A stretch of 64,000 nt of DNA from Bradyrhizobium japonicum USDA 6 (GCF_000284375.1 NC_017249.1:4070001-4134000), one strand, 5' to 3'. Counted from the stretch's first letter, positions 26,060 to 32,787 are shown. A program made the numbers and translations. The notes: generated by a model from the letters alone, not told the origin.

Positions 26060-26164
26060 AAAACCCCGCTCGGGGCGGAGCGGGGTCCTCGACTGTGTAT
26101 GGAGGCCCGGTGTTGGTCCACCGAGCACAGCCAGACTAGGAGACCAGGCTTACGGGTGCCTGAC
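26060..26164 (-). ncRNA. candidate small RNA, unit A2
   Basis: Minus-strand paralog of unit A1: GTCAGGC-N3-CGTAAGC, CTAG, TCTGGCT, GTG...CAC, CCTCCA, then a 9-bp terminator stem with U-run. The terminator stem differs in sequence from A1 but keeps position and loop size, so it is compensated change rather than a recent copy. The transcript would be about 105 nt. Confidence 0.5.
26063..26086 (-). terminator. intrinsic terminator of unit A2
   Basis: ACCCCGCTC (26063-26071), loop GGGGCG, GAGCGGGGT (26078-26086) make a perfect 9-bp stem; four U follow on the minus strand (A-run 26060-26063 on plus). Confidence 0.78.
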
Positions 26165-26324
26165 GGCCGGCACCGGAATCTGCGTCGGGAGGCCGCAGAC
26201 TGGCCCCGCACGCGTCCCAATTTGGCCACCCGATCGCACCACTGGAGCCACACCGCTCGGCGACATTTCGCATCGTCGGCGCCGCCATGGGGGAAACGTG
26301 GTGCGCCGGCAGCGGGGTGGCATC

Positions 26325-26414
26325 ATGGATAACGTAGAGCGGTCATTCGCCGCCGCGACCGCGGCTGGCTTCGTCGTGCTGGTGATCGGCCTCGTGCTGC
26401 TGGCGCTGTTGTAA
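26325..26414 (+). CDS. possible 29-residue single-helix membrane protein
   Basis: ATG to TAA encodes 29 aa: a short polar start (MDNVERSFAAATAAG) and one hydrophobic helix (FVVLVIGLVLLALL) ending the protein. AGCGGGGTGG lies upstream. Small single-helix proteins of this kind are plausible, but short hydrophobic frames arise by chance in GC-rich DNA. The 26415-26685 gap after it shows nothing I can support. Confidence 0.35.
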   Translation: MDNVERSFAAATAAGFVVLVIGLVLLALL

Positions 26415-26685
26415 GGCGTACCGGCGGACGGCAGCCGAGGCCGGCCCGGGCTAAAGCAGGCGCTTCGATCCTGGGTGGGCACCCAGGATGCCGCCGCGCC
26501 CTTTCAAAACATGGAAAACAACCCCATGCACAGTAGAGGGGCGGACGATTTCGTTGTGTGATCAATGGCTTAATAAAGGTATCTGGATGCCATTACAGCG
26601 CACGACGCGCATTCCCGACGGCCGGTACGGCGGCTACCCGCCATCGCGGCGCAGCCTTGGTCAGATCCGATGCCGGTCGGCAGGC

Positions 26686-26853
26686 TCAGTGGACCTTGAT
26701 CTCACCCAGGGGAAGGCGGAGTTCGGCGGCGCGCTCTTGGCGGTCCTTCTTGCGAAACTCGTTTTCCTTCCGTTCGAACTTCACCATCTCCTCGTGCGCC
26801 GCCGCCAGGAGGTGAGTGCGCCTGACAGCATTGGGGTGCGCGTCTTCCGTCAT
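26686..26853 (-). CDS. small charged protein, MTE family copy 1
   Basis: Protein of 55 aa that is mostly one charged helix: HLLAAAHEEMVKFERKENEF, RKKDRQERAAELRLPLGEIKVH. It aligns over its full length with the protein at 31654-31821, including the C-terminal AELRLPL..I.VH. GGGACCAGGA before the ATG supports this start over Mets 15 and 48 bp upstream. Function unknown. It resembles neither known toxins nor antitoxins to me. Confidence 0.6.
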   Translation of the reverse strand: MTEDAHPNAVRRTHLLAAAHEEMVKFERKENEFRKKDRQERAAELRLPLGEIKVH

Positions 26854-27021
26854 GTTCCTGGTCCCCATCGTTGCGATCCCATCTCGAAGAAAACCGGGCA
26901 TCGCAGAAAGGTTCGATGCCGCAGGATTGCGGAATTATGACGGCGCGCGGCGGCTGCGTCTTTGATGCGCGTCATCTTCAGTCGAAGGGGGCGAAATGGG
27001 GAGGATCGGCAAAAATCAAAA

Positions 27022-27043
27022 AGGCCGCCAACCGAGGCGGCCT
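27022..27043 (-). terminator. intrinsic terminator downstream of the small secreted-peptide gene
   Basis: AGGCCGCC (27022-27029), loop AACCGA, GGCGGCCT (27036-27043). On the minus strand the stem is followed by U-rich sequence (A-run 27018-27022 on plus). It lies about 100 nt after the stop of the gene at 27146-27337. Nearly the same hairpin is at 32461-32482. Confidence 0.75.
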
Positions 27044-27080
27044 CTCATCATATTTGAATCACTTGATCTTTGAATCGCTT

Positions 27081-27155
27081 GTCCGCTAGCGGCAGGGCTT
27101 CTAACGGCACGGCTTCAAACGGCAAAGCTTCTAACGGCAAGGCTTCTAACGGCAA
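27081..27155. repeat. 15-bp tandem repeat, about 4.5 copies
   Basis: Units of the form GGCTTCTAACGGCAM run at 27096-27110, 27111-27125, 27126-27140 and 27141-27155, with a diverged unit before (27081-27095) and a partial one after. On the minus strand this can be read as repeated LPLEA. The stop codon of the small secreted-peptide gene lies within the last unit, so the repeat is in its 3' region, before the terminator. Confidence 0.85.
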
Positions 27156-27337
27156 TGCTTGCCAATCATCTGGGCGTGCCGGCTGTGGCAGCCGTCGTGC
27201 AACTGAGACTTTCTCGTCACCTTTGCGCCGACCTTCGGGGCGCCCGATGCCGTCGCGGCATTCGATATCTGGGCTTGCGCCGGCATCGAGCCGGCGAGGA
27301 CAGACAGCGCCAGAGCGATCTTGAGGATTGCCTTCAT
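27146..27337 (-). CDS. small secreted peptide, unknown function
   Basis: Protein of 63 aa: signal peptide (1-22, ending PAQA) and a mature peptide of about 41 residues that is Lys/Arg/His-rich (KVGAKVTRKSQLHDGCHSRH, ending IGKHCR) with two Cys. CTGGAGG sits just before ATGATG. The upstream region has three 15-bp-spaced repeats (27372-27409), the 3' end runs into a 15-bp tandem repeat, and a terminator follows at 27022-27043. The small size, cationic mature part and dedicated regulatory repeats suggest a specialised exported peptide. Confidence 0.6.
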   Translation of the reverse strand: MKAILKIALALSVLAGSMPAQAQISNAATASGAPKVGAKVTRKSQLHDGCHSRHAQMIGKHCR

Positions 27338-27371
27338 CATACCTCCAGAGGTTGTCCAAATGGTACGAAAA

Positions 27372-27409
27372 GTAGCGCTACATAAATTAGCGTTACATAT
27401 TGTAGCGTT
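27372..27409 (-). promoter_or_regulatory. three 15-bp-spaced direct repeats upstream of the secreted-peptide gene
   Basis: Read on the minus strand, AACGCTACAATATGT, AACGCTAATTTATGT and AGCGCTAC follow one another, putting CGCTA exactly every 15 bp. They end 35 bp before the peptide gene's start, where an operator or activator array would be. The protein that binds is unknown. The 27410-27591 stretch beyond shows no gene. Confidence 0.6.
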
Positions 27410-27591
27410 CAATTCAAGTTCGATCTGAGGCATGACGACGAACCGCTACCCTCGTAGCGGACCGGGGGTGGGGCAGAGTGAAGTGGATCGCTTATCCCAA
27501 ATGGGGCGGGGCGAGCGCTCCGCGGAATGGACCGATCAGGCGGCCTTGCTTCGTCGCGACATGCATGCCCAACGTGGCGAGCCGTGGCGGC

Positions 27592-27828
27592 CTATTCCTT
27601 CGTCGTCGGTGGCTCGAAGATGAGGGCGGCTTGGAACACCCGCCCGGCGTCGGTGCGGACTTCGATGGCAACGTCTGTTCGATCCTCGTGTGCCGCCAGG
27701 TCGCGTGCGAGGCCGCTCAATGTCTGCGTCGCCTCGATCTCGGCTTCGCGCTGGGTTTGAAACTCCAGTCCCTCTTCGTCGGCATAGAGGCCGGTGTCGT
27801 CCCGGATATCGAAAAAGTACCGGACCAT
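27592..27828 (-). CDS. DUF6894 family small protein
   Basis: Protein of 78 aa beginning MVRYFFDIRDDTGLYADEEGLEF, a textbook DUF6894 start, followed by the EAEIEATQTLSGLARDLAA helix and DVAIEVRTDAGRVFQAALIFE strands. The internal Met is preferred over 27864, because family members begin at xYFF. Paralog at 24325-24564. Function unknown. Confidence 0.7.
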   Translation of the reverse strand: MVRYFFDIRDDTGLYADEEGLEFQTQREAEIEATQTLSGLARDLAAHEDRTDVAIEVRTDAGRVFQAALIFEPPTTKE

Positions 27829-28077
27829 GATGGCGCCGCCTCTCAGAGAGAGTATCGCCGCCAACCCCGCCTTGAGAGGACCGTTCCTAATTATTTCGAC
27901 GGCTGGAATCCGGGTGCTATCCCAGCCCCGGCGCGTGGTTGGCGTCCCGTTGGCCGATGAGAATTCCAGGACCGCCGCTTGCAGGTTGGGGGAATCGTAG
28001 ACCTGGACGCGGGGCGCCGTTGAATCAGGTCAATCAAAGCTGCCTTTACGGACGGTCTGTATCCGCCTTGCGTCCGC

Positions 28078-28269
28078 CTACAGCTGTGGCGGCGTGACCC
28101 TTGCTTCGTCTCTCGTGAGGGCGGCCAGCCTGTCCAATTGGCTCGCCACGCCAGTAAGGCTCCGGGCGATGTTCTTCAACAGGAAGGCCCTCTCCGCCGA
28201 AACCCCGGATGCTTGGGAGAGGACCTTGTAATGATTTGCGAGTTCCTCGCATTTAGCAGCGTCGATCAT
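28078..28269 (-). CDS. small helical hypothetical protein
   Basis: Protein of 63 aa, all helical by eye: MIDAAKCEELANHYKVLSQ, SAERAFLLKNIARSLTGVASQLDRLAALTRDE. An alternative Met is 12 bp upstream. The pattern is typical of conserved small rhizobial proteins of unknown function. The ribosome site is weak. Confidence 0.5.
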   Translation of the reverse strand: MIDAAKCEELANHYKVLSQASGVSAERAFLLKNIARSLTGVASQLDRLAALTRDEARVTPPQL

Positions 28270-28466
28270 AATTGAGCCCATCTATGAAACGGGTCAACAG
28301 CTCAACCCTAATACGGTTCCCACGCGGGGCGCTGACGACCCTTGGCGTTGCAATGCCTCGTATCCTACCACAGATATTCGTGGTCAGGTTGTGTTCCGCG
28401 CCACAAAACGGGTCACTCCCGAAATCAAAGGTAGCGACGCCAGGAAACAGGCTCGTCCGTGAAGAC

Positions 28467-28507
28467 GGCCCCGGCCGGTGGGGCTTGATAGGGGGAAGGC
28501 CGGGGCC
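28467..28507. other. GC-rich hairpin in a gene-free stretch
   Basis: GGCCCCGGCC (28467-28476) pairs perfectly with GGCCGGGGCC (28498-28507) around a 21-nt purine-rich loop. No T-run follows. This is the only structure I see in 28270-28905; the short frames there lack ribosome sites and protein-like composition. Confidence 0.4.
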
Positions 28508-28905
28508 GCTCGGGGATGCTTGGCCCTTGGCAAAGACCAAGCGAATCCGAGTTTAGTCGCCCCTCACCGCGGCTCTGTTCGTTTCAGCACATAATTACCA
28601 AATTTTCCTGACCCGATTCGCATGCGCAAATGCATCTCGAGGGCGGCACGGTTTCTCTATCGTCTTCGATTTGCAGACGACGGGGACGTGCGCATTTGCC
28701 TGAGCGAGTTTTCATTCGGACAGGTGGCATCGGTCGGATGGTCTCCGGCCGAGCGCGCAAGCGCCTGGCGATCATCGAAACAGCTGCGCCCGGTGTCTAT
28801 GCGGGCGCGCGGCAGTCAAGTCCGCCGCATTGCCAAGAATTCCCGCGACCGATGGGCCACGGCGGACCCTGCTGCGGCCTTCGCATGGGCCGCCAACCGG
28901 GGCCT

Positions 28906-29031
28906 TTAATTGATCTTGCGAAGCTTCCGGATGATCTCCCGCGGATCGTCGGCATACTTTAGGTCACCTGTCTCGGTGTCCCAAACGCAGCTGTTGGCAA
29001 CTCTGACACCGGAACTGCCAAATGATCTCAC
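28906..29031 (-). CDS. 41-codon ORF coupled to the glycosyltransferase gene
   Basis: A GTG at 29031 overlaps the glycosyltransferase stop by 4 bp (GTGA) and opens 41 codons ending TAA at 28906-28908. The product reads protein-like at its end: SCVWDTETGDLKYADDPREIIRKLRKIN. The start-stop overlap suggests translational coupling. It may also be the surviving 3' end of a larger gene. Function unknown. Confidence 0.4.
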   Translation of the reverse strand: MRSFGSSGVRVANSCVWDTETGDLKYADDPREIIRKLRKIN

Positions 29032-30041
29032 AGGAAATCCGTGCAATGAGCGATCCCCGGTAAGGTTGCAATCGCACCCGGTGCACGCGCCCAGGCTCGG
29101 ATCGCCAGGTTGGCCGCCTTCAAGACCGAGGGGCGCAAGATTTGAACCGCATCGCGGATCGTTGCGCTCAAGGGCTGCTGAAGGATCCGTGTGCGCAGCC
29201 GGGCAACCCGCAATGCACGCACCATCGTTTCAGGATCGGGAAGTCCGCGCTTATCCTCCAGAAGGCTCCAGGCGAGGTGCTTGAGTTCGACGGTCTCCTG
29301 GTCAATCTGAGGGAACGATCCCAACGCCGTGATGCTCGCATGGTTGGTCGTGTCGTAGAACACAAGACCGTCGTCGATCGCCACCATGTCGCCCTGGCAG
29401 GCGAGATCGAGAAAGAACAGTTGGTCCACGCCCCAACTGATCGACTTGTAATTTCGCATCAGGCAACCGGACCGGATGACCTTGCCGTTGATCAGCAGGG
29501 TCGACGGGACAATCCCAAGCAATCGGGTCTTGCCCGCCAGATAGAGATCAGTCAGGCACTGCTGGCCCGAATACAGATAAATTTGGCGTCCTCGCCGGTA
29601 CTTTATGCCGCTGTCCTGGACGAGATGAGATGTGGAGGTCATGAACGCAGCGGTGGGATACGTTCTCGCCAATTCCGCAAAAGTCGCAAGCGATCCTGGC
29701 GTGAGCCAGTCGTCGTCGTGCAGCACTTTGATCCAGTCGCCGCGACATGCGAGCATCGCGTTGTTGGTATTCTCAACCTGGCCCCGGCCGCGGTGGTTCT
29801 CGATAACGCGAATGCGCGGGTCGCTCCGCGCGTGCTCGGACAGGATGCTCCAAGTCGCGCCCTCTGGACCTTCGTCGTCGCTGATCACCATTTCCCAGTC
29901 GGCGTGCTCCTGCTGCAGCACGCTTTCAATCGCACGGCGCACCATCTCCGGTCGGCGGAAGGTGGGTATTGCCACCGAAATGAATGGGCGGTGTTCCGAA
30001 CTCCGGGAGCTATCGAACCGCTCGGCGTACAATTGATCCAT
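29028..30041 (-). CDS. family 2 glycosyltransferase
   Basis: Cytoplasmic GT-A enzyme of 337 aa that should transfer a sugar from a nucleotide-sugar. ISVAIPTFRRPEMVRRAIESVLQQ (about 22-45) is the family start, NTNNAMLACRGDWIKVLHDDDWL (about 92-114) has the DxD-type metal site, and WGVDQLFFLDLA near 213 is the acceptor-side ED-equivalent. No polysaccharide or methyltransferase genes flank it and its base composition is more AT-rich than the flanking core genes, both in line with acquisition. Acceptor unknown. Confidence 0.85.
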   Translation of the reverse strand: MDQLYAERFDSSRSSEHRPFISVAIPTFRRPEMVRRAIESVLQQEHADWEMVISDDEGPEGATWSILSEHARSDPRIRVIENHRGRGQVENTNNAMLACRGDWIKVLHDDDWLTPGSLATFAELARTYPTAAFMTSTSHLVQDSGIKYRRGRQIYLYSGQQCLTDLYLAGKTRLLGIVPSTLLINGKVIRSGCLMRNYKSISWGVDQLFFLDLACQGDMVAIDDGLVFYDTTNHASITALGSFPQIDQETVELKHLAWSLLEDKRGLPDPETMVRALRVARLRTRILQQPLSATIRDAVQILRPSVLKAANLAIRAWARAPGAIATLPGIAHCTDFL

Positions 30042-30576
30042 TCATCGTACCTCGTTGATCGAAGCGGTCGTGGCTGGAAGTGGCAGACCCTTCTTCGGCT
30101 TGCGCCTGTTCGCAGAGCATCTTGAATCGAACCGAGCGAACGAGGCGCGTGAATGCTAGGGAGACGATCCCGACGCGGTCATCGTCCATTCGCATGAACT
30201 TTGTTGCCGCAGGCCGCGACGTTTCGAAGCGGCCGCTGGTCCGCCTTGGTGAAAGAGTATTTTTGGTTCCCCTCGGTTTCTGCCGCTGCAGCAGCTGCAC
30301 CAACGCGATGACGGATCAAGATAGGAGCGGCCAATCGAGGCGGCGTTGGTTCAGTTTCTTGCGGAGCGCCCGAAGGATTGCGCGAAGCTCTGCCGCGTTG
30401 CTCCTTTCCAGCGGGAAGCGAGGCGCGAGCGTGATGGCGTTCTCAATCACCGGTAGATGCCGAGGGCCGTTCGGTGACAGATGGAGGTGACTGCGTCCTG
30501 CCGCGACGTGCTGTCTCACCTCGCGACAATTGAACGACTTCAAATCCGGCTGCGGCTCGTTTCAAAATCGGACAGT

Positions 30577-30792
30577 GAGGTCGGAAACAGGCGGGTGCCC
30601 AAACCCGGGTGCTGTCCCAATTAGGACACTCGCAGCATCAAGTCAGGACAGGTTGCTTGTTGGGCTTCGGAAGCAAGAACGCCGTCCGCTTAAATGAAGC
30701 GCGGACGGCGGCTTACCAGCCCCGGGAGGGAAACTGCAAAATCCCGATATCATTATGTCAGCACGTCTCGTGCCAAGGTTCATCGGGACACC
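30577..30792. repeat. long imperfect repeat R1
   Basis: About 215 bp matching R2 (31261-31467) in order: GAGGTCGGA, GGTNCC, CCGGNTGCTG, AATTAGGACA, a 10-bp inverted repeat, CCAGCCCCGG, TGCAAAA, TGCCAAGGTT and GGGACAC. The 30042-30576 stretch upstream has no supported gene; two weak minus-strand frames there were rejected. Confidence 0.7.
30676..30746 (-). ncRNA. candidate small RNA core, unit R1
   Basis: On the minus strand: hairpin CGGGA...TCCCG (30723-30746) with a UUUUGCA loop, then GGCTGG, then a 10-bp stem CGCCGTCCGC/GCGGACGGCG (30680-30710) with an 11-nt loop. The stem is followed by UUCUUGCUU, so termination is weaker than in R2. Same architecture as R2 and R3. Confidence 0.45.
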
Positions 30793-30906
30793 CGCAGAAT
30801 TTGGAAAACCTTCATCCTCAAGCGTTGGTGTCGCCAACGCGAATGACTACGCCGGGGCGAATCCGGATCTATGCTGGCAACGCGACCGCTCAGGCGCCGT
30901 CTGCTT

Positions 30907-31128
30907 CTAGGCCGGCTTTGGCGGCTGAAGCGGCTTTGGCGGCTGAAGCCCTGGCGATGTCAGCCACTCGCTCATGTGCGAGCCGGTCTCGGCTTGGCGC
31001 GCTTTGCGTAGCAGGGTTTCGCGCTCAGCCCCGGCGGGAAGCTTCCTGGCTTGCTCTCTCAGACGTTCGGCTTCTTGGGCAAGGCGTTGTTCGAGGGATT
31101 GAGTCTGCTTGAACCGTCGGCGCTCCAT
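30907..31128 (-). CDS. small charged helical protein, MERRR family
   Basis: Protein of 73 aa: MERRRFKQTQSLEQRLAQEA, RLREQARKLPAGAERETLLRKARQAETGSHMSEWL, then a short proline-rich repeat tail (LQPPKPLQPPKPA). Similar small proteins are widespread in Bradyrhizobium; function unknown. ACGAGGTT precedes the ATG at 31128. A decayed copy of its middle lies at 32387-32437. Confidence 0.65.
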   Translation of the reverse strand: MERRRFKQTQSLEQRLAQEAERLREQARKLPAGAERETLLRKARQAETGSHMSEWLTSPGLQPPKPLQPPKPA

Positions 31129-31260
31129 GACACAACCTCGTCTTACGGGTCCTAACCGCAGGGTTTGAGTTCCAGTGAACTTAGTATGCCGACGGGCCAC
31201 CTTCAGTTCCAAAGTGAACTTTCAAAATCAAGCCGCTTCAAAAATTCGCCTTGGACCAGG

Positions 31261-31467
31261 GAGGTCGGAAGCAGGCCGGTACCAAAATCCGGATGCTGCT
31301 CGAATTAGGACAGCGGGGCTGTCGGATTGCGACATCAATAAAAACGCCGCCCGCTTAAATGTCGCGCGGGCGGCGGCTTTCCAGCCCCGGAGAGGTGGAT
31401 GCAAAACCCCGGTGATGATGAGTGTGCACAACCTGTGCCAAGGTTTTATGTCACGTTGCGGGACACC
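31261..31467. repeat. long imperfect repeat R2
   Basis: About 207 bp collinear with R1 and, in its central 80 bp, with R3. Conserved blocks are GAGGTCGGAAGCAGGC, GGATGCTG, AATTAGGACA, CCAGCCCCGG, TGCAAAA and TGCCAAGGTT. It sits between two minus-strand small-protein genes and itself contains no frame that is conserved with R1. The rest of 31129-31653 shows nothing I can support. Confidence 0.75.
31340..31412 (-). ncRNA. candidate small RNA core, unit R2, with strong terminator
   Basis: Minus strand: CCGG...CCGG arm around UUUUGCA and CCUC, GGCTGG, then a perfect 10-bp stem CGCCGCCCGC (31345-31354) / GCGGGCGGCG (31366-31375) followed by five U (A-run 31340-31344 on plus). That is a canonical intrinsic terminator. 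Stem bases differ from R1 and R3 with pairing kept, which points to a selected RNA structure. Confidence 0.55.
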
Positions 31468-31653
31468 TCAGAGGGGAGAGGGGCTAGGCTACCGCCTGCA
31501 ACGGCCGCGATCGCGATGGTTCGGGAGGTCGGCGAGCTCTCCGCCCATCTGGTGGTCTAGGCCGAGGTTGGACGGAGAGCCGCGCGCCGGACCCCCGTCG
31601 CGTGACAATGCTAGGAACGTGCCATGACAGTCGTGTGAAATTGTCGGCGCCGC

Positions 31654-31821
31654 TCAGTGGACGTTGATCTTATCCAGAGGCAGACGAAGCTCCGCCGCGC
31701 GCGCCTCGCGATCTCGCCTGCGGAACTCATTTTCCTTGTGTTCGAATTTGATCATTTCCTGCGTGGCGGCTTCCAATAGCCGATTGCGCCCGTCCGCCTG
31801 CTGCTGCGTGTTTTCCGTCAT
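31654..31821 (-). CDS. small charged protein, MTE family copy 2
   Basis: Protein of 55 aa: RNRLLEAATQEMIKFEHKEN, EFRRRDREARAAELRLPLDKINVH. Clear full-length paralog of the protein at 26686-26853 with many conservative changes, so both copies appear to be under protein-level selection. GGGAGTCCGGGTG precedes the ATG. Function unknown. Confidence 0.6.
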   Translation of the reverse strand: MTENTQQQADGRNRLLEAATQEMIKFEHKENEFRRRDREARAAELRLPLDKINVH

Positions 31822-31942
31822 CACCCGGACTCCCGTCAACGACGAGCGGCACCATCCTCAGACAGGCCAGACACCCCAAAAGATTCGCTAGGGATTGCGG
31901 ATTTATGACGGCGACGTTCCGCTCGCGGATACACCAATCGTA

Positions 31943-32060
31943 GCCCCGAGATGGCAGATTAGGACACTCGACAAACAACAACGTCGCCCGCTTGCAATAA
32001 GGCGGGCGACGTTGTTCCAGCCCCGGGAGGAATTGCAAAATCCCGGATGTCGTCAACCTT
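31943..32060. repeat. imperfect repeat R3
   Basis: Third member of the R family: GATTAGGACACT, a 15-bp inverted repeat, CCAGCCCCGGGAGG, TGCAAAATCCCGG, then CAACCTTGG. The outer blocks present in R1 and R2 (GAGGTCGGA, GGGACAC) are missing or diverged. Confidence 0.65.
31971..32047 (-). ncRNA. candidate small RNA core, unit R3
   Basis: Minus strand: 6-bp hairpin CCGGGA/TCCCGG (32023-32046) with loop UUUUGCAAUUCC, GGCUGG, then a perfect 15-bp stem AACAACGTCGCCCGC (31977-31991) / GCGGGCGACGTTGTT (32002-32016) followed by UGUUUG. It is the longest stem of the three. The 31822-31942 and 32061-32230 flanks show no supported gene. Confidence 0.5.
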
Positions 32061-32230
32061 GGCTGATAAGCGCGAAGCGGTCTGTTCGATAACCGACTCT
32101 CGCGGAAGGAATCAGGACACTACAGCACTGCGCCGGGCGGCGGCTTACAGGCCAACGCTCAATCAACGTGGCGCAGGTCGGCGCCCTCGAACAGATAGGT
32201 TGATTTGCCCGGGGGCCTCTTGCGGCGGCC

Positions 32231-32344
32231 CTACTGCATACCCATGAACAGCGCCGCGACAAACAGTGCGGCGCGAAAGGCTGCAATGCCAAGGCAGATA
32301 CGCGCTTGGAGTGAATACGGATTGACGTGGGGCTGTTCGATCAT
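32231..32344 (-). CDS. possible 37-residue membrane peptide
   Basis: ATG at 32344 with GAGGTGAGG upstream opens 37 codons: MIEQPHVNPYSLQARICLGI, then a hydrophobic end AAFRAALFVAALFMGMQ. One membrane helix is likely. The good ribosome site favours a real gene; the small size keeps it uncertain. Confidence 0.4.
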   Translation of the reverse strand: MIEQPHVNPYSLQARICLGIAAFRAALFVAALFMGMQ

Positions 32345-32386
32345 GGCCTCACCTCGGAGGCTGCAAGCCCGGCGACCTGGCGCCAC

Positions 32387-32437
32387 GTCGGCTTGGCGGG
32401 CCTTCCTAACGAGGGCTTCACGCTCTGCACCCGGCGG
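32387..32437 (-). pseudogene. remnant of a MERRR-family gene
   Basis: PPGAEREALVRKARQAD in one minus-strand frame matches PAGAERETLLRKARQAE in the gene at 30907-31128. The N-terminal part is absent and the frame continues into unrelated sequence. This looks like a decayed duplicate. Confidence 0.5.
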
Positions 32438-32460
32438 GCAGCTCGAAATGGATCTATGAA

Positions 32461-32482
32461 AGAGGCCGCCAACTGAGGCGGC
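32461..32482. terminator. hairpin, possible bidirectional terminator
   Basis: AGGCCGCC (32461-32468), loop AACTGA, GGCGGCCT (32475-32482); differs by one loop base from the terminator at 27022-27043. T-rich sequence follows on both strands (TACTTTG on plus, CTCTTTC on minus). Confidence 0.5.
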
Positions 32483-32681
32483 CTTACTTTGTTCTCCCAA
32501 ACAACCTAAAAGCGAATTTGTAGGTTGCACGGTTGTGTCCTGTCAGTTGCCACACCTCAAACGGGTTAATCCAAAGAGTGCATGAACAGGTTGTGGCTAT
32601 TCGAGAACGAATTAGGACACTTACAAATTCAGCTTAGGACACTTGGGGTTAAATACAGACAGCACCAAAACCCGCGAAAGA

Positions 32682-32703
32682 ACATATTGCGAACCTGGAA
32701 CAA
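32682..32703. promoter_or_regulatory. LexA (SOS) box before recA
   Basis: GAAC (32682-32685), seven bases, GAAC (32693-32696) is the alphaproteobacterial LexA motif (GTTC-N7-GTTC read on the other strand). A third GAAC follows at 32700-32703. The box ends about 85 bp before the recA start, where LexA would block the promoter. The 32483-32681 stretch before it shows only repeats of TTAGGACACTT (near 32610 and 32632). Confidence 0.85.
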
Positions 32704-32787
32704 ATAGGGTACATTGCTTTTATCGATGACCCGCCGCGCCAATCGTTTGTCCCGCACCCGAATCCTCGCCATAAGGAGCACGACCCA

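Noticed and set aside
28253..28962. Several 60-110-codon frames on both strands
   Set aside because: Mutually overlapping, no ribosome sites, no protein-like pattern; the region is better left as non-coding.
30010..30543. Two short minus-strand frames (97 and 75 codons) upstream of the glycosyltransferase
   Set aside because: The first overlaps the glycosyltransferase start and the second has no recognisable features; neither has a convincing ribosome site.
30660..32050. CRISPR array suggested by the repeated blocks
   Set aside because: Only three copies at several-hundred-bp spacing, with imperfect long repeats and no uniform spacers or cas genes.
32231..32530. 99-codon minus-strand frame as one protein
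   Set aside because: Its N-terminal part is a decayed MERRR fragment; only the C-terminal 37-codon segment has its own ribosome site.
25900..32700. Insertion sequence or prophage as the cause of the gene-poor stretch
   Set aside because: No transposase, integrase or phage structural gene is visible, and no flanking tRNA or attachment repeat was found.
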